The position numbers and the translations under genes were made by a program. The notes beneath the pieces were generated by a model, which saw only the letters and a list, made by a program, of their open reading frames with translations, was not told the DNA's origin and searched no databases. Below, one piece after another: positions 36,639 to 47,480 of a stretch of DNA of 64,000 bases; within the stretch, counting starts at the first letter, position 1; the number at the start of each line of letters is the position of its first letter. Source of the DNA: Flavobacteriales bacterium (lineage in GTDB: Bacteria > Bacteroidota > Bacteroidia > Flavobacteriales_D > Crocinitomicaceae); assembly GCA_947497485.1 (NCBI GenBank), contig CANMHB010000004.1, forward strand, positions 124,001 through 188,000, read 5' to 3'.

Positions 36639-39600
36639 TTGAAATTCAGCCTTAGTATATTTATTATTTTAATCGTCAAGCTGACATTTGCTCAGTTGAT
36701 TCAACCTTTTGATTCGAGGTTTTCTACTTCTCAAAAAGGGGGCATACGCATCTTGTCAAATGTTTCGGTTTCTTGTAATTCAGGAGCAACATGCACATCA
36801 GCAACCTCTGAATTACCTCCAAATGGATCAAATTCAAACGGTAGTTTTACAATGAACTATGTTGATATAGATGGCAATTCATCCACGTTTATGTCTTCAA
36901 GTGATAGTTTGAATCTAGCAAATTGTAGCGAAATTCTTTGGGCGGGATTATATTGGAGTGGAAGAGCAACCTCAAGTGTTAACAATTGGAATATCAGAAA
37001 TCAAGTTCGTATTCGTATTGGGAATGGCATATACCAGAGTTTAACCGCTGATGAGTTAGTTGACGCTCAGTCGCTTGGAACACATCCAAGCTACCATTGC
37101 TTCAAGGATATTACGTCGATTGTTCAAACTGCAGGAATCAAAGCGCGATTTACTGTTGCAAATGTGGTAACACAAACGGGCGGATCAAATTATTGGGGTG
37201 GTTGGTCGATTATTGTTGTCTATAAAAATGTATTTCAATCGATGCGAAACTTGACAGTTTTTGATGGATTTGGAAATATAAGTGCAGGTTCTTTTTTGGA
37301 TATTCCGATCTCAGGTTTTGCAACCCCTCCTTCCGGGCCTGTAGGTTTTGAATTGGGTGTAATTGGATTCGAAGGAGATCGAGGTTCAACAGGAGATCAA
37401 TTGCAATTTAATGGGGCAGGAACGTTTGTGAATGTTTCAGATGCTTTGCATCCGACCACAGACTTTTTCAATTCAACAATTTCATACGGCGCCGCGGTTA
37501 CTACCTTTCGAAATCCTAATTTAAATAATACATTAGGTTATGATGCCAGCGTTTTTCTGCCGAATAATTCAACTTTTAGTTTTATTGGGAATAATGCTAC
37601 TTCAGCCACAATAAGGGTGACGACGAGCTCTGAAAATATTTTGGCAAGAGCTTTTACATCAGCAATTGATATTTATGAACCTGATTTAAGAGCTGATGTT
37701 CGAATAAATGATCTAAATGGTGGGTTAGTAGCTCCTGGAGATATTTTGGAGTATACCCTTATCGGAAAGAACATAGGTTCTGATGTTTCCATTAATACCT
37801 ATATGGTCGATACCTTGGATCCAAGAACAACCTATGTTCCTAATTCTATTTCAATCGTTCACGGCCCAAATTTAGGGGTTAAAACAGATGTCGCTAATGA
37901 TGATCAGGCGGAATATAATTCAACAAATAAAACCTTAAAATTTCGAATAGGAACTGGCGCTAACAACATTTTCGGAGGACAAGTTTTTGCTTCATCTTCT
38001 GGTTCCGATAGCACGGTCGTAAAATTTCGTGTTCAGGTAATCAACGACTGTTTAATGTTTCAATGTGATTCTACCTTGTCCCACGTGGCATATATTTATG
38101 GAACCGGAAATATTTCGGGTAATTCATATGATAACGGAGGAGCATCAGATACATACAACGCAAATGGTTGTCCATTGGAGGCAAGTAACGAATTAATTAT
38201 TGATGTTTCGGGGTGTCCGCCACCAAGTATTAACTATAATTCTCCTGTTTGTGTTGGAGAAAATTTAGTTTTAACAGCAACATTTTCTGCTTCCGCAAAT
38301 TATACTTGGACTGGTCCTGCTGCTATGCCAACAAATGGCAATTCGCAAACCATTTTAAATTCTACATTACTTAATTCAGGTTTGTATAATGTTCTAATCA
38401 CATTTTCAGGGTTGAATTGTTCTTTAAATGCTTCAACAGATGTTACTATACATCCAAATCCAACGATCAACTTAGATTCGTTAAAAAACATTACTTGTTT
38501 CAATGCAGCAAATGGTAAAATCTATGTTAGCACAACCTCAGGAACACCAAATTATCAATACCAATGGTCTCCAGGAGGGGCAACAAGTTCATCAGTGAAC
38601 AATTTATCTCCTGGAACTTATCAGGTGACTGTTACGGATGCAAATACATGTACCGATTCTGAATCCTATACCATCACACAGCCAACCGCCTTGCTAGCTA
38701 CAGCCTCTAAAACCTCAAATTACAATGGGCGAGATATAAGTTGTATAGGAGCGAATGATGGTTCTGCAAACGTAACCTTCAGTGGTGGTACAGCTCCTTA
38801 TCAGATTAGTTGGTCACCCGATGGTCAAACAACTGCTTCTATTAGTGGATTATCACCAGGAACCTACACGGCAACAATCACCGATGCGAATGGCTGCCAA
38901 AAAACGAGTAGTGTTACTTTGGCAAATCCACCTGCTTTGACCTCAAGTCATACCCAAATTAATGTATCCTGCTATGGTGGTTCGGATGGTTCAATCAATT
39001 TAACAAATGGCGGAGGAACCCCAGGATATACTTATAGTTGGTCAAATGGTCAAACCACCCAGGATATAACGAGTTTAAGTGCAGGAACATACACAGTAAT
39101 TATTTCTGATTTAAATGGTTGTACAAAAAATCACAGTGTTACAATTACGCAGCCATCAGCTCCTTTGACTTTAACTTCAACGCAAGTTGATGTATTGTGT
39201 TTTGGTAACTCCACAGGATCAATTGATATTTCTGTTAGCGGAGGTACTGCCGGATATACATACAGCTGGAGTAATAATTCTGTTTCTCAAGATATATCGA
39301 ATTTGGTTGCTGGAAGTTATACATTAACAACAACGGATTCTAAGAATTGCTCTACACAGATGACTATAACGATAAGCCAGCCAGCAGCTCCTTTATCAAG
39401 TAATATCATTGAAACGGACATTGATTGCTTCGGAGCATCAACAGGTCAAGTTGATTTAACTGTTTCTGGCGGAACAAGCCCTTATTTCTATTCTTGGGAT
39501 AACGCTGTTCAAACTCAAGATTTAAATTCACTATTACCTGGACAATATATTGTTACGATTACCGATAACAATGGTTGTTTGCATAAAGATACGGCTCAAC

Positions 39601-42600
39601 TTGTTCAACCTTCTGCGCCACTCATTGCAATTTTAAGTAAGTCGGATGCAACTTGTTTTGGATCTGCAAATGGAAGTTTAGATGCCACCATAAATGGAGG
39701 GACCGTCCCTTACACATACCTTTGGTCGAATGGATCTGTAAATGAGGATATTTCGGGCTTAATCGCCGGAGTATATTCTTTACAAGTTACAGATAATAAT
39801 GGTTGTCAATTTTTAATTGATACGGTAATTGAACAGCCTCAGGATATTCTCTTAAGTAGCAGTGAAGTTGATGTTCTATGCTTTGGTGAGCAAACAGGAA
39901 GTATAGATTTACAAATTGCAGGAGGTACGGCTCCTTTTCAGTTCCTTTGGTCAAATGCCTTATCGACTGAAGACATTAGCAATGTTGGAGCTGGTATTTA
40001 TGGGGTAATTGTTACTGATGCAAATGGCTGTTCAAAGAATTATTCAACAACAGTCTTAGAACCTTTATCCCCATTATCTTTGACGATTACTCATACCGAT
40101 GCTCTTTGTCTTGGAGGGCAACAAGGAACTACAAATCTCACCGCATCTGGAGGTACTGCGCCTTATACTTTCCTTTGGAATAATAATCAGCCAATTGAAG
40201 ATCTTACAAATTTAGTTACTGGATATTATTATTGCACAGTTACTGATGATCATGGTTGTTTTGATACCATTGGAGCTACAATTCTTGACCCATCAAATAC
40301 AATGCAACCAAGTATTTCACATACGGATGTATCTTGTTTTGCAGGAGCTGATGGTACAATTGATTTAAGTGTATCTGGCGGTTTACAACCTTATTTTTAC
40401 GGATGGAATAATGGAATAGGTTCTCAAGATTTAAGCAACCTAACAACAGGAAATTATTTCGTGACAATTACAGATGCGAATAGTTGTCAATCTTTTATTT
40501 CTGCCTTTGTAAATCAGCCTGAAGCACCACTTAGCTCTGTTGTTTCTATTCAGAATGTTCTGTGTTTTGGTGTTGCAAGTGGAAGTATTGACGTAACAAT
40601 TTCAGGAGGTACAGTGCCATATAGTTATAGTTGGAATAATGGTTCAATTACTGAAGATATTCAATCTGTGTTGGCAGGAAGTTATACTTTAACCATACGT
40701 GATTTTAACGATTGTGAACTTGTTTTGAGTAACCAAATTACACAGCCAGATGATATAGTTTTAGACGAATCGCATCAGAATATTAATTGTTTTGGAGACG
40801 CTTCTGGAACTATCGATCTCAGCGTTGCGGGTGGAATAGTCCCATATTCATTTAATTGGGATAATTCTCAAACGACAGAGGATTTAAGTTTGATTCCTGC
40901 GGGAAGTTATGAAATTATCGTAACTGATAATAATCAATGTAAAGACAGTTTAACAATTAACCTGACGGAGCCTGATGCGCCACTTAGTGTTTCAGCGATA
41001 CTTACTGATGTTCGTTGCTTTGGTGAAAGCACAGGTATTATTGATTTAACTGTAATTGGTGGAACAGCTCCTTATTTTTACAATTGGGGAAATGGTATTC
41101 TTTCTGAAGATGTCAATAATTTGCCTTTTGGAACATATCAAGTTGAAATAGAAGATAGTAAGGGTTGTACAACAAGTGGAACATATACCTTAACCCAACC
41201 CAACCAACCACTTAGCACTCAAATGAGTATGATTGAGCCGTTGTGCTTTGGTGATTCAAATGGATCAGCTTCGGTTTTAGTTAATGGTGGAACTCCCGGC
41301 TATGAATATCTATGGCAAAATTTGGCAGTAACAAGTGCGATTTCAAATATTCCTCAGGGAATGTATGTCGTTGAAGTTACTGATGCGAATGATTGTATGA
41401 TTTTGGATTCAATTTTTGTTACCCAACCACCAAAACTAATTGTGAATGCAGATTCTACATGGGTTAGTTGTTGGGGGTATTCAGATGGTGGTGTTCAAAG
41501 TATTGCCCAGGGAGGCGTTGGTTCTTACGATTACAATTGGCTTCCTATTAATGTGGTTACTCAAAATGTAAGCTCCCTTCCGGCTGGTATTTACGGAATA
41601 GAGGTAACAGATGACAACAATTGTGTTGCTTTTGACTCCACTGAAATATTGCAACCAGATTCTTTGTATGCACAAATTGAAATCACGAATGTGCTCTGCA
41701 ATGGCTTTACAACAGGGGTAATAGATGTAAATCCGATAGGGGGAACAGAACCTTATTTTGGAATTTGTGCTGGTTCCGCCGGATTTTTGGTAGGACTAGA
41801 TTGGGTGAATGGGGGTGCGGGATTATATCAATATTTCCTTTCAGATAACAATGGTTGCATTCATCCATATATTCTTGAAATAACCCAACCAGATGCTGTT
41901 TCTGTTGCTGATCAAATCATTCCAGTTAATTGTCATGCTGGTGCAGATGGTTCAATCGATATCTCGGTAAGTGGGGGAGTTACACCATACGCTTATGTTT
42001 GGTCAAACAATGAAAACACAGAAGATATAGATTCCCTTATTGCAGGAACTTACACTGTTCAGATTACTGATTCAAATAATTGCGTCAATAGTTTTAGTTT
42101 TGAGGTAACTCAGCCTTTAGCACCATTAACTTTGGCTATTTCACAATTGAATGTCGCTTGTTTTGGAGATTCTTCTGGTTCAATAAATTTGACAGTTTCA
42201 GGAGGTACACCGAATTACAATTATCAATGGACTTCAAATCAAATTTCCGAAGATATTTCAGATTTGGATACAGGTTATTACAAAGTATATGTCACGGATG
42301 CTAAAAATTGCTTGGATAGTATCTCTACTACGATTACACAACCAGCAGAACCTATTTCTATTACTGAAACACATGTTGATATCTTATGTTTTGGAGCTTC
42401 CACAGGAAGTATTGATATTGAAGTTTCGGGAGGAACACCTTCTCTACTTAATGGATATCAATATGATTGGTCAAATAGCGCTTCGATAGCTGATTTAACT
42501 TCTATATCTGCGGGTGAATATCAAGTTTTTGTCACAGATTCATTGCAATGTGTAGATTCATTGTCCATAATATTATTACAACCAGATGCTCCATTAGATA

Positions 42601-43838
42601 TTCTTTTTGACATTACGAATGTTAAATGTTTTGGCGATACGACGGGTGCAATAACAGCAACAATCAGTGGTGGAACAGTTCCATATACATATAATTGGTC
42701 AACTTTAGATTCTACTCTTTCTATAGATTCTTTAATTTCAGGTAATTATGAATTTTTTGTTTTGGATTCAAATAATTGTAACTATTCAGAAATTGCTTTG
42801 GTTTCTCAACCAATCGCGCCTTTATCTGCAGTCTATGCTGAAATTCAACCTCAGTGTTTTGGATATGGAGATGGTCAATTACTATTAACTCCCTCTGGCG
42901 GAACACCAGGTTATAGTTATCTTTGGACAACGGGTGATTCGACACAAAATTTAGATTCACTCTATACTGGAAATTACGCTGTAACCATAACAGATACAAA
43001 TAATTGTATTTTTAGCCTCGATTGTTTTCTGGGTGAACCTCCGCAACTTCAACCATCATTTGATGCCGATATTTTAGTTGGATGCAGTCCTCTAGTAGTT
43101 AATTTCACGAATACGTCAGATGCAACCTTTGATTGTGAGTGGGAATTTGGAGATGGGGGCGAATTTGACGATTGCGAAAATGTCAATCATACATTTGAAA
43201 GCGGTGGAGTTTTTGATGTAAGTCTCACAGTTTATGATGCCAATGGTTGTTTTAATGATATAACCTATGAAGATTTCATAACTGTTTATCAAACACCTAA
43301 TGCTTCTATAAATGCTGATCCATTAGTGCTTTATCCAGAGCAAGCGACTACAACAATTTTAAATAATTCCACAGATGGTGATTTTTACATTTGGAATTTA
43401 GGTGTTGGTCAGCAGAATGTTCTACAATTCGAACCAGGGCAATTTACTTATCCACTGAATTTAGCTGACACATTTTTAATTAGTTTGTTTGCCTCAACAG
43501 ATGAAGGTTGCGCTGATACAGCCTATCAAATAATTCTATTTAATAACGATCCGTATTGTTATGTGCCAAATACATTTATTCCAAATAATGATTTGTTGAA
43601 TGATATTTGGCATCCTGTATTTTCCAATCCAATGAATGTTAAAAATTATTTACTTCAAGTTTATAACCGCTGGGGAGAATTAGTTTTTGAAACAAAAGAT
43701 ATTTATTCAGGATGGGATGGCACAATTGATAATGGAAAAATTAATGTTCAGGATGGGACGTATGTATGGAAAATGCAATTTACGTGGATCGATTTTCGCG
43801 TGTATAACTATAAAGGACATGTGAATCTTTTGAGATAA
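36639..43838 (+). CDS. SprB-repeat surface protein with gliding-motility C-terminal domain (paralogue B, 2399 residues)
   Basis: This paralogue of the preceding gene has the same layout: signal peptide (KFSLSIFIILIVKLTFA), N-terminal domain (about 20-345; QKGGIRILSNVSVSCNSG, WAGLYWSGR), DUF11-like segment, 20 SprB-type repeats (about 610-2137), PKD domain (about 2143-2220; CEWEFGDGGEFDDC) and CHU_C domain (from about 2305; YVPNTFIPNNDLLNDIW). Repeat 15 (about 1690-1745) is abnormal: PYFGICAGSAGFLVGLDW replaces the usual Tyr-Trp-Ser core. The start is TTG at 36639, as no ATG gives the signal peptide; TAACTTTA (36606-36613) may be its -7 element. It is a probable T9SS-exported adhesin, encoded 110 bases after paralogue A. 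Confidence 0.92.
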   Translation: MKFSLSIFIILIVKLTFAQLIQPFDSRFSTSQKGGIRILSNVSVSCNSGATCTSATSELPPNGSNSNGSFTMNYVDIDGNSSTFMSSSDSLNLANCSEILWAGLYWSGRATSSVNNWNIRNQVRIRIGNGIYQSLTADELVDAQSLGTHPSYHCFKDITSIVQTAGIKARFTVANVVTQTGGSNYWGGWSIIVVYKNVFQSMRNLTVFDGFGNISAGSFLDIPISGFATPPSGPVGFELGVIGFEGDRGSTGDQLQFNGAGTFVNVSDALHPTTDFFNSTISYGAAVTTFRNPNLNNTLGYDASVFLPNNSTFSFIGNNATSATIRVTTSSENILARAFTSAIDIYEPDLRADVRINDLNGGLVAPGDILEYTLIGKNIGSDVSINTYMVDTLDPRTTYVPNSISIVHGPNLGVKTDVANDDQAEYNSTNKTLKFRIGTGANNIFGGQVFASSSGSDSTVVKFRVQVINDCLMFQCDSTLSHVAYIYGTGNISGNSYDNGGASDTYNANGCPLEASNELIIDVSGCPPPSINYNSPVCVGENLVLTATFSASANYTWTGPAAMPTNGNSQTILNSTLLNSGLYNVLITFSGLNCSLNASTDVTIHPNPTINLDSLKNITCFNAANGKIYVSTTSGTPNYQYQWSPGGATSSSVNNLSPGTYQVTVTDANTCTDSESYTITQPTALLATASKTSNYNGRDISCIGANDGSANVTFSGGTAPYQISWSPDGQTTASISGLSPGTYTATITDANGCQKTSSVTLANPPALTSSHTQINVSCYGGSDGSINLTNGGGTPGYTYSWSNGQTTQDITSLSAGTYTVIISDLNGCTKNHSVTITQPSAPLTLTSTQVDVLCFGNSTGSIDISVSGGTAGYTYSWSNNSVSQDISNLVAGSYTLTTTDSKNCSTQMTITISQPAAPLSSNIIETDIDCFGASTGQVDLTVSGGTSPYFYSWDNAVQTQDLNSLLPGQYIVTITDNNGCLHKDTAQLVQPSAPLIAILSKSDATCFGSANGSLDATINGGTVPYTYLWSNGSVNEDISGLIAGVYSLQVTDNNGCQFLIDTVIEQPQDILLSSSEVDVLCFGEQTGSIDLQIAGGTAPFQFLWSNALSTEDISNVGAGIYGVIVTDANGCSKNYSTTVLEPLSPLSLTITHTDALCLGGQQGTTNLTASGGTAPYTFLWNNNQPIEDLTNLVTGYYYCTVTDDHGCFDTIGATILDPSNTMQPSISHTDVSCFAGADGTIDLSVSGGLQPYFYGWNNGIGSQDLSNLTTGNYFVTITDANSCQSFISAFVNQPEAPLSSVVSIQNVLCFGVASGSIDVTISGGTVPYSYSWNNGSITEDIQSVLAGSYTLTIRDFNDCELVLSNQITQPDDIVLDESHQNINCFGDASGTIDLSVAGGIVPYSFNWDNSQTTEDLSLIPAGSYEIIVTDNNQCKDSLTINLTEPDAPLSVSAILTDVRCFGESTGIIDLTVIGGTAPYFYNWGNGILSEDVNNLPFGTYQVEIEDSKGCTTSGTYTLTQPNQPLSTQMSMIEPLCFGDSNGSASVLVNGGTPGYEYLWQNLAVTSAISNIPQGMYVVEVTDANDCMILDSIFVTQPPKLIVNADSTWVSCWGYSDGGVQSIAQGGVGSYDYNWLPINVVTQNVSSLPAGIYGIEVTDDNNCVAFDSTEILQPDSLYAQIEITNVLCNGFTTGVIDVNPIGGTEPYFGICAGSAGFLVGLDWVNGGAGLYQYFLSDNNGCIHPYILEITQPDAVSVADQIIPVNCHAGADGSIDISVSGGVTPYAYVWSNNENTEDIDSLIAGTYTVQITDSNNCVNSFSFEVTQPLAPLTLAISQLNVACFGDSSGSINLTVSGGTPNYNYQWTSNQISEDISDLDTGYYKVYVTDAKNCLDSISTTITQPAEPISITETHVDILCFGASTGSIDIEVSGGTPSLLNGYQYDWSNSASIADLTSISAGEYQVFVTDSLQCVDSLSIILLQPDAPLDILFDITNVKCFGDTTGAITATISGGTVPYTYNWSTLDSTLSIDSLISGNYEFFVLDSNNCNYSEIALVSQPIAPLSAVYAEIQPQCFGYGDGQLLLTPSGGTPGYSYLWTTGDSTQNLDSLYTGNYAVTITDTNNCIFSLDCFLGEPPQLQPSFDADILVGCSPLVVNFTNTSDATFDCEWEFGDGGEFDDCENVNHTFESGGVFDVSLTVYDANGCFNDITYEDFITVYQTPNASINADPLVLYPEQATTTILNNSTDGDFYIWNLGVGQQNVLQFEPGQFTYPLNLADTFLISLFASTDEGCADTAYQIILFNNDPYCYVPNTFIPNNDLLNDIWHPVFSNPMNVKNYLLQVYNRWGELVFETKDIYSGWDGTIDNGKINVQDGTYVWKMQFTWIDFRVYNYKGHVNLLR

Positions 43839-43896
43839 CTTCGTTTATTACATTCCCATTTCTTTTTACTTTTATCGATATTAATTCTTTTTGATA

Positions 43897-46359
43897 ATGA
43901 ACCTGCTAAAAACCATGTTATGTATGATTTTGATGACAGGAAATATGGTGGCTCAACGTTCACTGAGTTGGGAGTTCTACAACCCTAAAAAAAAGGTTTG
44001 GCAGAATTTTGGCTCCTATGGAAGCATTCAAGAAAAGTTGATTGAGAGCGGAGATTTGCCGAATCCATATGTTGGTTGTAATGAACAAGAATTTGATTGG
44101 ATTGAAAATGAAGTTTGGCCGTTAAAAGCTTCATTCTATTTAACCGAACAAGAGCACAATTCAGACAAATTAGAACTATATTTTCCGAACATTGATTGCT
44201 ATGCTGACATATTTGTTAATGGAGAAAAACTTGCAAGTGCAGATAATTTTTTTCATCCCCACGAAATAGATATTAAACAAAATATAGTTTGTGGTTACAA
44301 CGAAATAAAACTCATTTTAACCCCACCGATTCTTCATCACAAAGAACAATACGAAAACGAAAAATTCCATTTTCCAGCACCGAATGATCCGAATAAAATT
44401 AAAGCTGCTCCAATTACTCGAAAACCTCAGTACCAATTTGGTTGGGATTGGGCGCTAAGAATGAATACAATCGGATTAACAAAACCAGCTGAAATTCGAT
44501 TTGGAAAGGAAAATTCAATTTTAGGTTGTGTTTTCTCAACAAAGGAAATAGAGGAGAAATATGCTTGGATGACTGTTCGAATAAATCTCAAAAATCCGAC
44601 AAATGAATTCCTTTTGATTTCAGAGATCTTGGGAGCAATTTCAAATGAAGATATTTCTGTCAAAAACGGAGGATTTCAACTGGATGTAAAAATCAACAAT
44701 CCAAAATTATGGTGGCCGAAAGGTTTCGGTGAACAAAATTTATATCTCGATACGTTGAGGCTTTATGATAAAAATAAAAATTTGCTTGATGAGAAAATTA
44801 TTCGTTTTGGCATTCGCAAAGCAGAGCTTGTTCAGGAAAAAGACAACTGGGGAACTTCCTATCAAATCAAAGTGAATGGTCTTCCGATTTTTTGCAAAGG
44901 AGCAAATTACATTCCTCAATCCGTTTTTCCAGCTTCTGTAAAAAGTTCAGAAATAATCGAAATGATCGAACAGATGGAAGCCGCTAATTTCAATATGGTT
45001 CGCGTTTGGGGTGGGGGGTATTATCCGGATGATATTTTCTTTGAAACCTGCGATGAAAAAGGCATAATGGTTTGGCAGGATTTTATGTTTGCTTGCGCTA
45101 TGTATCCTGGTGATTCCGCTTTTCTTTCATCTGTGAAAAATGAATTGAATTATCAAATTCCTCGGATTTCCAGCCACCCGAGTGTTGTTTTATTCAATGG
45201 AAATAATGAAGTGGATGTAGCTTGGAAAAATTGGGGCTTTCAGAGTCAGTATAACTTAAAGGAAGAGGATCAGAAAATTATCGAAAAAGCATACCGAGAC
45301 TTGTTTCAAACTCTTATACCAAATGTGATTTCCAATTATACCAAAACAAACTATATTCATACCTCTCCATTAAGCAACTGGGGAAATGATGATTTTTACA
45401 ACCATGGATCTCAACATTATTGGGGTGTTTGGCACGGAAAAGACCCTATGTCTGATTTTTCAAAAAAGATTGGAAGATTCAACGCGGAATATGGTTTCCA
45501 AAGTTTCCCGGAGTATTCTACACTTTTGGCTTTTTCCGATATGAAAGATTGGGATTTGAATTCGATAGTTATGAAGCATCATCAAAAAAGCTACGTTGGT
45601 AACAACATGATTAAAAAACATTCGGATTTACTTTTTGGTAAAACCAATGATTTTCAGCGTTTCGTTTATTTATCTCAATTAACACAAGCATTTGCTGTTT
45701 CTTCGGCCGTTGCTGGTCATCGTTTGGATGCTCCTCGTTGCGCCGGGACCTTGTATTGGCAGCTGAATGATTGTTGGCCGGCTCCGACTTGGTCAAGTAT
45801 TGATTTTTACGGAAATTGGAAGGCTTTGCATTACGAGATGCGTGACGATTACCGCGATGTTGCCTTGCTTTCTCAATTGACCGAAAATGGTGAAGTAATC
45901 TGGTTGAAATCGGATTTAAATCAAAAAAAGAACTTTAAAGTGAAGGTCGAAACTTATTCGTTAGATGGTAAATTATTAGAAGTTTCTGAAAATCAATTAG
46001 AATTGAATTATCAGGATAAGAAAGAAGTCTGGAATAAATCCAAAAGCAAATTTTCTAAGGATGTTCTAATTCGAATCAGCATAGATTCAACTTATTCTAG
46101 GGATTTTTTAATATTTTCAAAAAAGAATTTCGGTAAACCAAAAGTTTCGATAAAATTGGAGCGAATAAATCCTTCAAATCAAACATTTGAGATTAAAGTG
46201 ACAAATTCTGCTTTCTGTGCTGATTTTTGGCTTTACTCCATGAAACAAGGCGTCCGATTCGAACGCAATTTTATTCATTTACTGCCGGGAACACACGTTA
46301 TCAAGGGTTCTTTTAAAAATGTTCCTCAGGAAGCTGACTTTGGGTTTATATTTCGATAG
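43897..46359 (+). CDS. Secreted beta-mannosidase, glycoside hydrolase family 2
   Basis: The 820-residue enzyme should release terminal beta-mannose from mannans or N-glycans. A signal peptide is present from ATG 43897 (NLLKTMLCMILMTGNMVAQ); a TTG two codons upstream is less likely. The GH2 sugar-binding domain (about 25-195) has VGCNEQEFDWIENEVWPL, YADIFVNGEKLASADN and QYQFGWDWALRMNTIGL. The Ig-like middle domain contains NPKLWWPKGFGEQNLY. The TIM barrel (about 305-640) has MVRVWGGGYYPDDIFFE, the acid/base Glu in LFNGNNEVDVAW (near 438) and the nucleophile Glu in FNAEYGFQSFPEYS (near 531). It lacks a T9SS C-terminal domain, so it is probably periplasmic. It lies after the SprB paralogues and converges on a radical SAM gene with three bases between. 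Confidence 0.93.
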   Translation: MNLLKTMLCMILMTGNMVAQRSLSWEFYNPKKKVWQNFGSYGSIQEKLIESGDLPNPYVGCNEQEFDWIENEVWPLKASFYLTEQEHNSDKLELYFPNIDCYADIFVNGEKLASADNFFHPHEIDIKQNIVCGYNEIKLILTPPILHHKEQYENEKFHFPAPNDPNKIKAAPITRKPQYQFGWDWALRMNTIGLTKPAEIRFGKENSILGCVFSTKEIEEKYAWMTVRINLKNPTNEFLLISEILGAISNEDISVKNGGFQLDVKINNPKLWWPKGFGEQNLYLDTLRLYDKNKNLLDEKIIRFGIRKAELVQEKDNWGTSYQIKVNGLPIFCKGANYIPQSVFPASVKSSEIIEMIEQMEAANFNMVRVWGGGYYPDDIFFETCDEKGIMVWQDFMFACAMYPGDSAFLSSVKNELNYQIPRISSHPSVVLFNGNNEVDVAWKNWGFQSQYNLKEEDQKIIEKAYRDLFQTLIPNVISNYTKTNYIHTSPLSNWGNDDFYNHGSQHYWGVWHGKDPMSDFSKKIGRFNAEYGFQSFPEYSTLLAFSDMKDWDLNSIVMKHHQKSYVGNNMIKKHSDLLFGKTNDFQRFVYLSQLTQAFAVSSAVAGHRLDAPRCAGTLYWQLNDCWPAPTWSSIDFYGNWKALHYEMRDDYRDVALLSQLTENGEVIWLKSDLNQKKNFKVKVETYSLDGKLLEVSENQLELNYQDKKEVWNKSKSKFSKDVLIRISIDSTYSRDFLIFSKKNFGKPKVSIKLERINPSNQTFEIKVTNSAFCADFWLYSMKQGVRFERNFIHLLPGTHVIKGSFKNVPQEADFGFIFR

Positions 46360-46362
46360 ATT

Positions 46363-47382
46363 TCAACTCCAAACCTGAGTGCCCTCAGAACAGTTTTTAC
46401 AAATATCAATTTCTTGACGGTTTTTCAGAATTGCTTGACGGAAAGCTCGGTATTTTTCTGATTTCCAAATGCTATCAAATGTATTTTCGGTAATTGAACC
46501 TAAAACGTGTTTGGCATCTTTATCAAAACAACAAGGAACGACTTTTCCATCCCATGTAAAAACACTTCCCGACCACATGCGCCAACAGTGATTTCCTGGG
46601 TTGCCCTTGATTTTATAAGTTCCATCTTTTCGTTTGGTGTAACGCGAATATTTTTCATTTTTCGGCATCAATGGATTTCCGTTTTCAAAGTCGTAAAGTT
46701 GAGCCGTTTTAATGCGGACTTCATCAATTCCGATATCATTCGCTAACTCAAAAACTTGAGGGATTTCATGTTCATTGGGCTTAACTGCTAGAAATTGAAA
46801 AATCAGATGAGGTGTCGTAGATTGTAATTTTCTTTTAGCCAAAACTAACTGTTTACTTGCCTCAATAACTTTCGATAAGTTTCCGTAAACGCGATATTGC
46901 TCATAGGTTTCTTGCGTTAATCCGTCAATGGAAATTATTAATCGATCCAAACCAGATTGAACAATTTCTTCGGCTTTTTTCTCGTCTATGAAATGAGCAT
47001 TCGTGGAGGTTGACGTATAAATTTTCGACTGCTTTGCTTGTTTGATTAACTCTAAAAATTGCGGATGTAAAAAAGGTTCACCTTGAAAATAATAGTTGAT
47101 GTAGAAAACACTTCTTTTTACTTGATTAAGCATGTTTTGATGAAGATTCAAGTCTATTTTTCCAGTAGGTCGGGTAAATTGTTTCAATCCGCTCGGACAT
47201 TCCGGGCAACCCAAATTGCAAGCCGTGGTTGGTTCGATACTTAACGATGCCGGATAACCAGCAGAGATTGCTCGTTTCGAAATTCTTGCCAAATAATAGC
47301 TGCTTCGCAAGAGGGCAAGATTCCAAATGCGAGGAAGTGTTAAGTGCTTCAGAATGCTGAGCGTATCAAAACGACTTGACAT
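46363..47382 (-). CDS. Radical SAM/SPASM domain protein
   Basis: The 339-residue protein has the radical SAM cluster motif CNLGCPEC (Cys 55, 59 and 62, CxxxCxxC) in SLSIEPTTACNLGCPECPSG, and a TIM-barrel region with FQGEPFLHPQFLELI and DRLIISIDGLTQETYEQYR. The C-terminal SPASM-like region has KVVPCCFDKDAKHVLGS and a final cluster IDICKNCSEGTQVW that probably binds an extra iron-sulfur cluster. The N-terminal 45 residues (LPRIWNLALLRSSYYLARIS) resemble those of radical SAM proteins near glycan or lipid biosynthesis genes, but the substrate cannot be told from the sequence. It is not obviously in an operon; it converges with the beta-mannosidase and diverges from the phosphoribosyltransferase gene. 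Confidence 0.85.
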   Translation of the reverse strand: MSSRFDTLSILKHLTLPRIWNLALLRSSYYLARISKRAISAGYPASLSIEPTTACNLGCPECPSGLKQFTRPTGKIDLNLHQNMLNQVKRSVFYINYYFQGEPFLHPQFLELIKQAKQSKIYTSTSTNAHFIDEKKAEEIVQSGLDRLIISIDGLTQETYEQYRVYGNLSKVIEASKQLVLAKRKLQSTTPHLIFQFLAVKPNEHEIPQVFELANDIGIDEVRIKTAQLYDFENGNPLMPKNEKYSRYTKRKDGTYKIKGNPGNHCWRMWSGSVFTWDGKVVPCCFDKDAKHVLGSITENTFDSIWKSEKYRAFRQAILKNRQEIDICKNCSEGTQVWS

Positions 47383-47480
47383 AATACGAAATTAGCTTAT
47401 TTCAATTCATAAACCGATTTTTCGAAAACATTGTTGATTTCTTTAATTTGAGGATAATCTGTTTTTCTTCGGAAACAAAT

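Noticed and set aside
31860-43050. Regular repetition across the SprB genes considered as DNA-level repeats or CRISPR-like
   Set aside because: The periodicity is that of coding SprB repeats of about 75 residues with silent and replacement divergence in one open frame.
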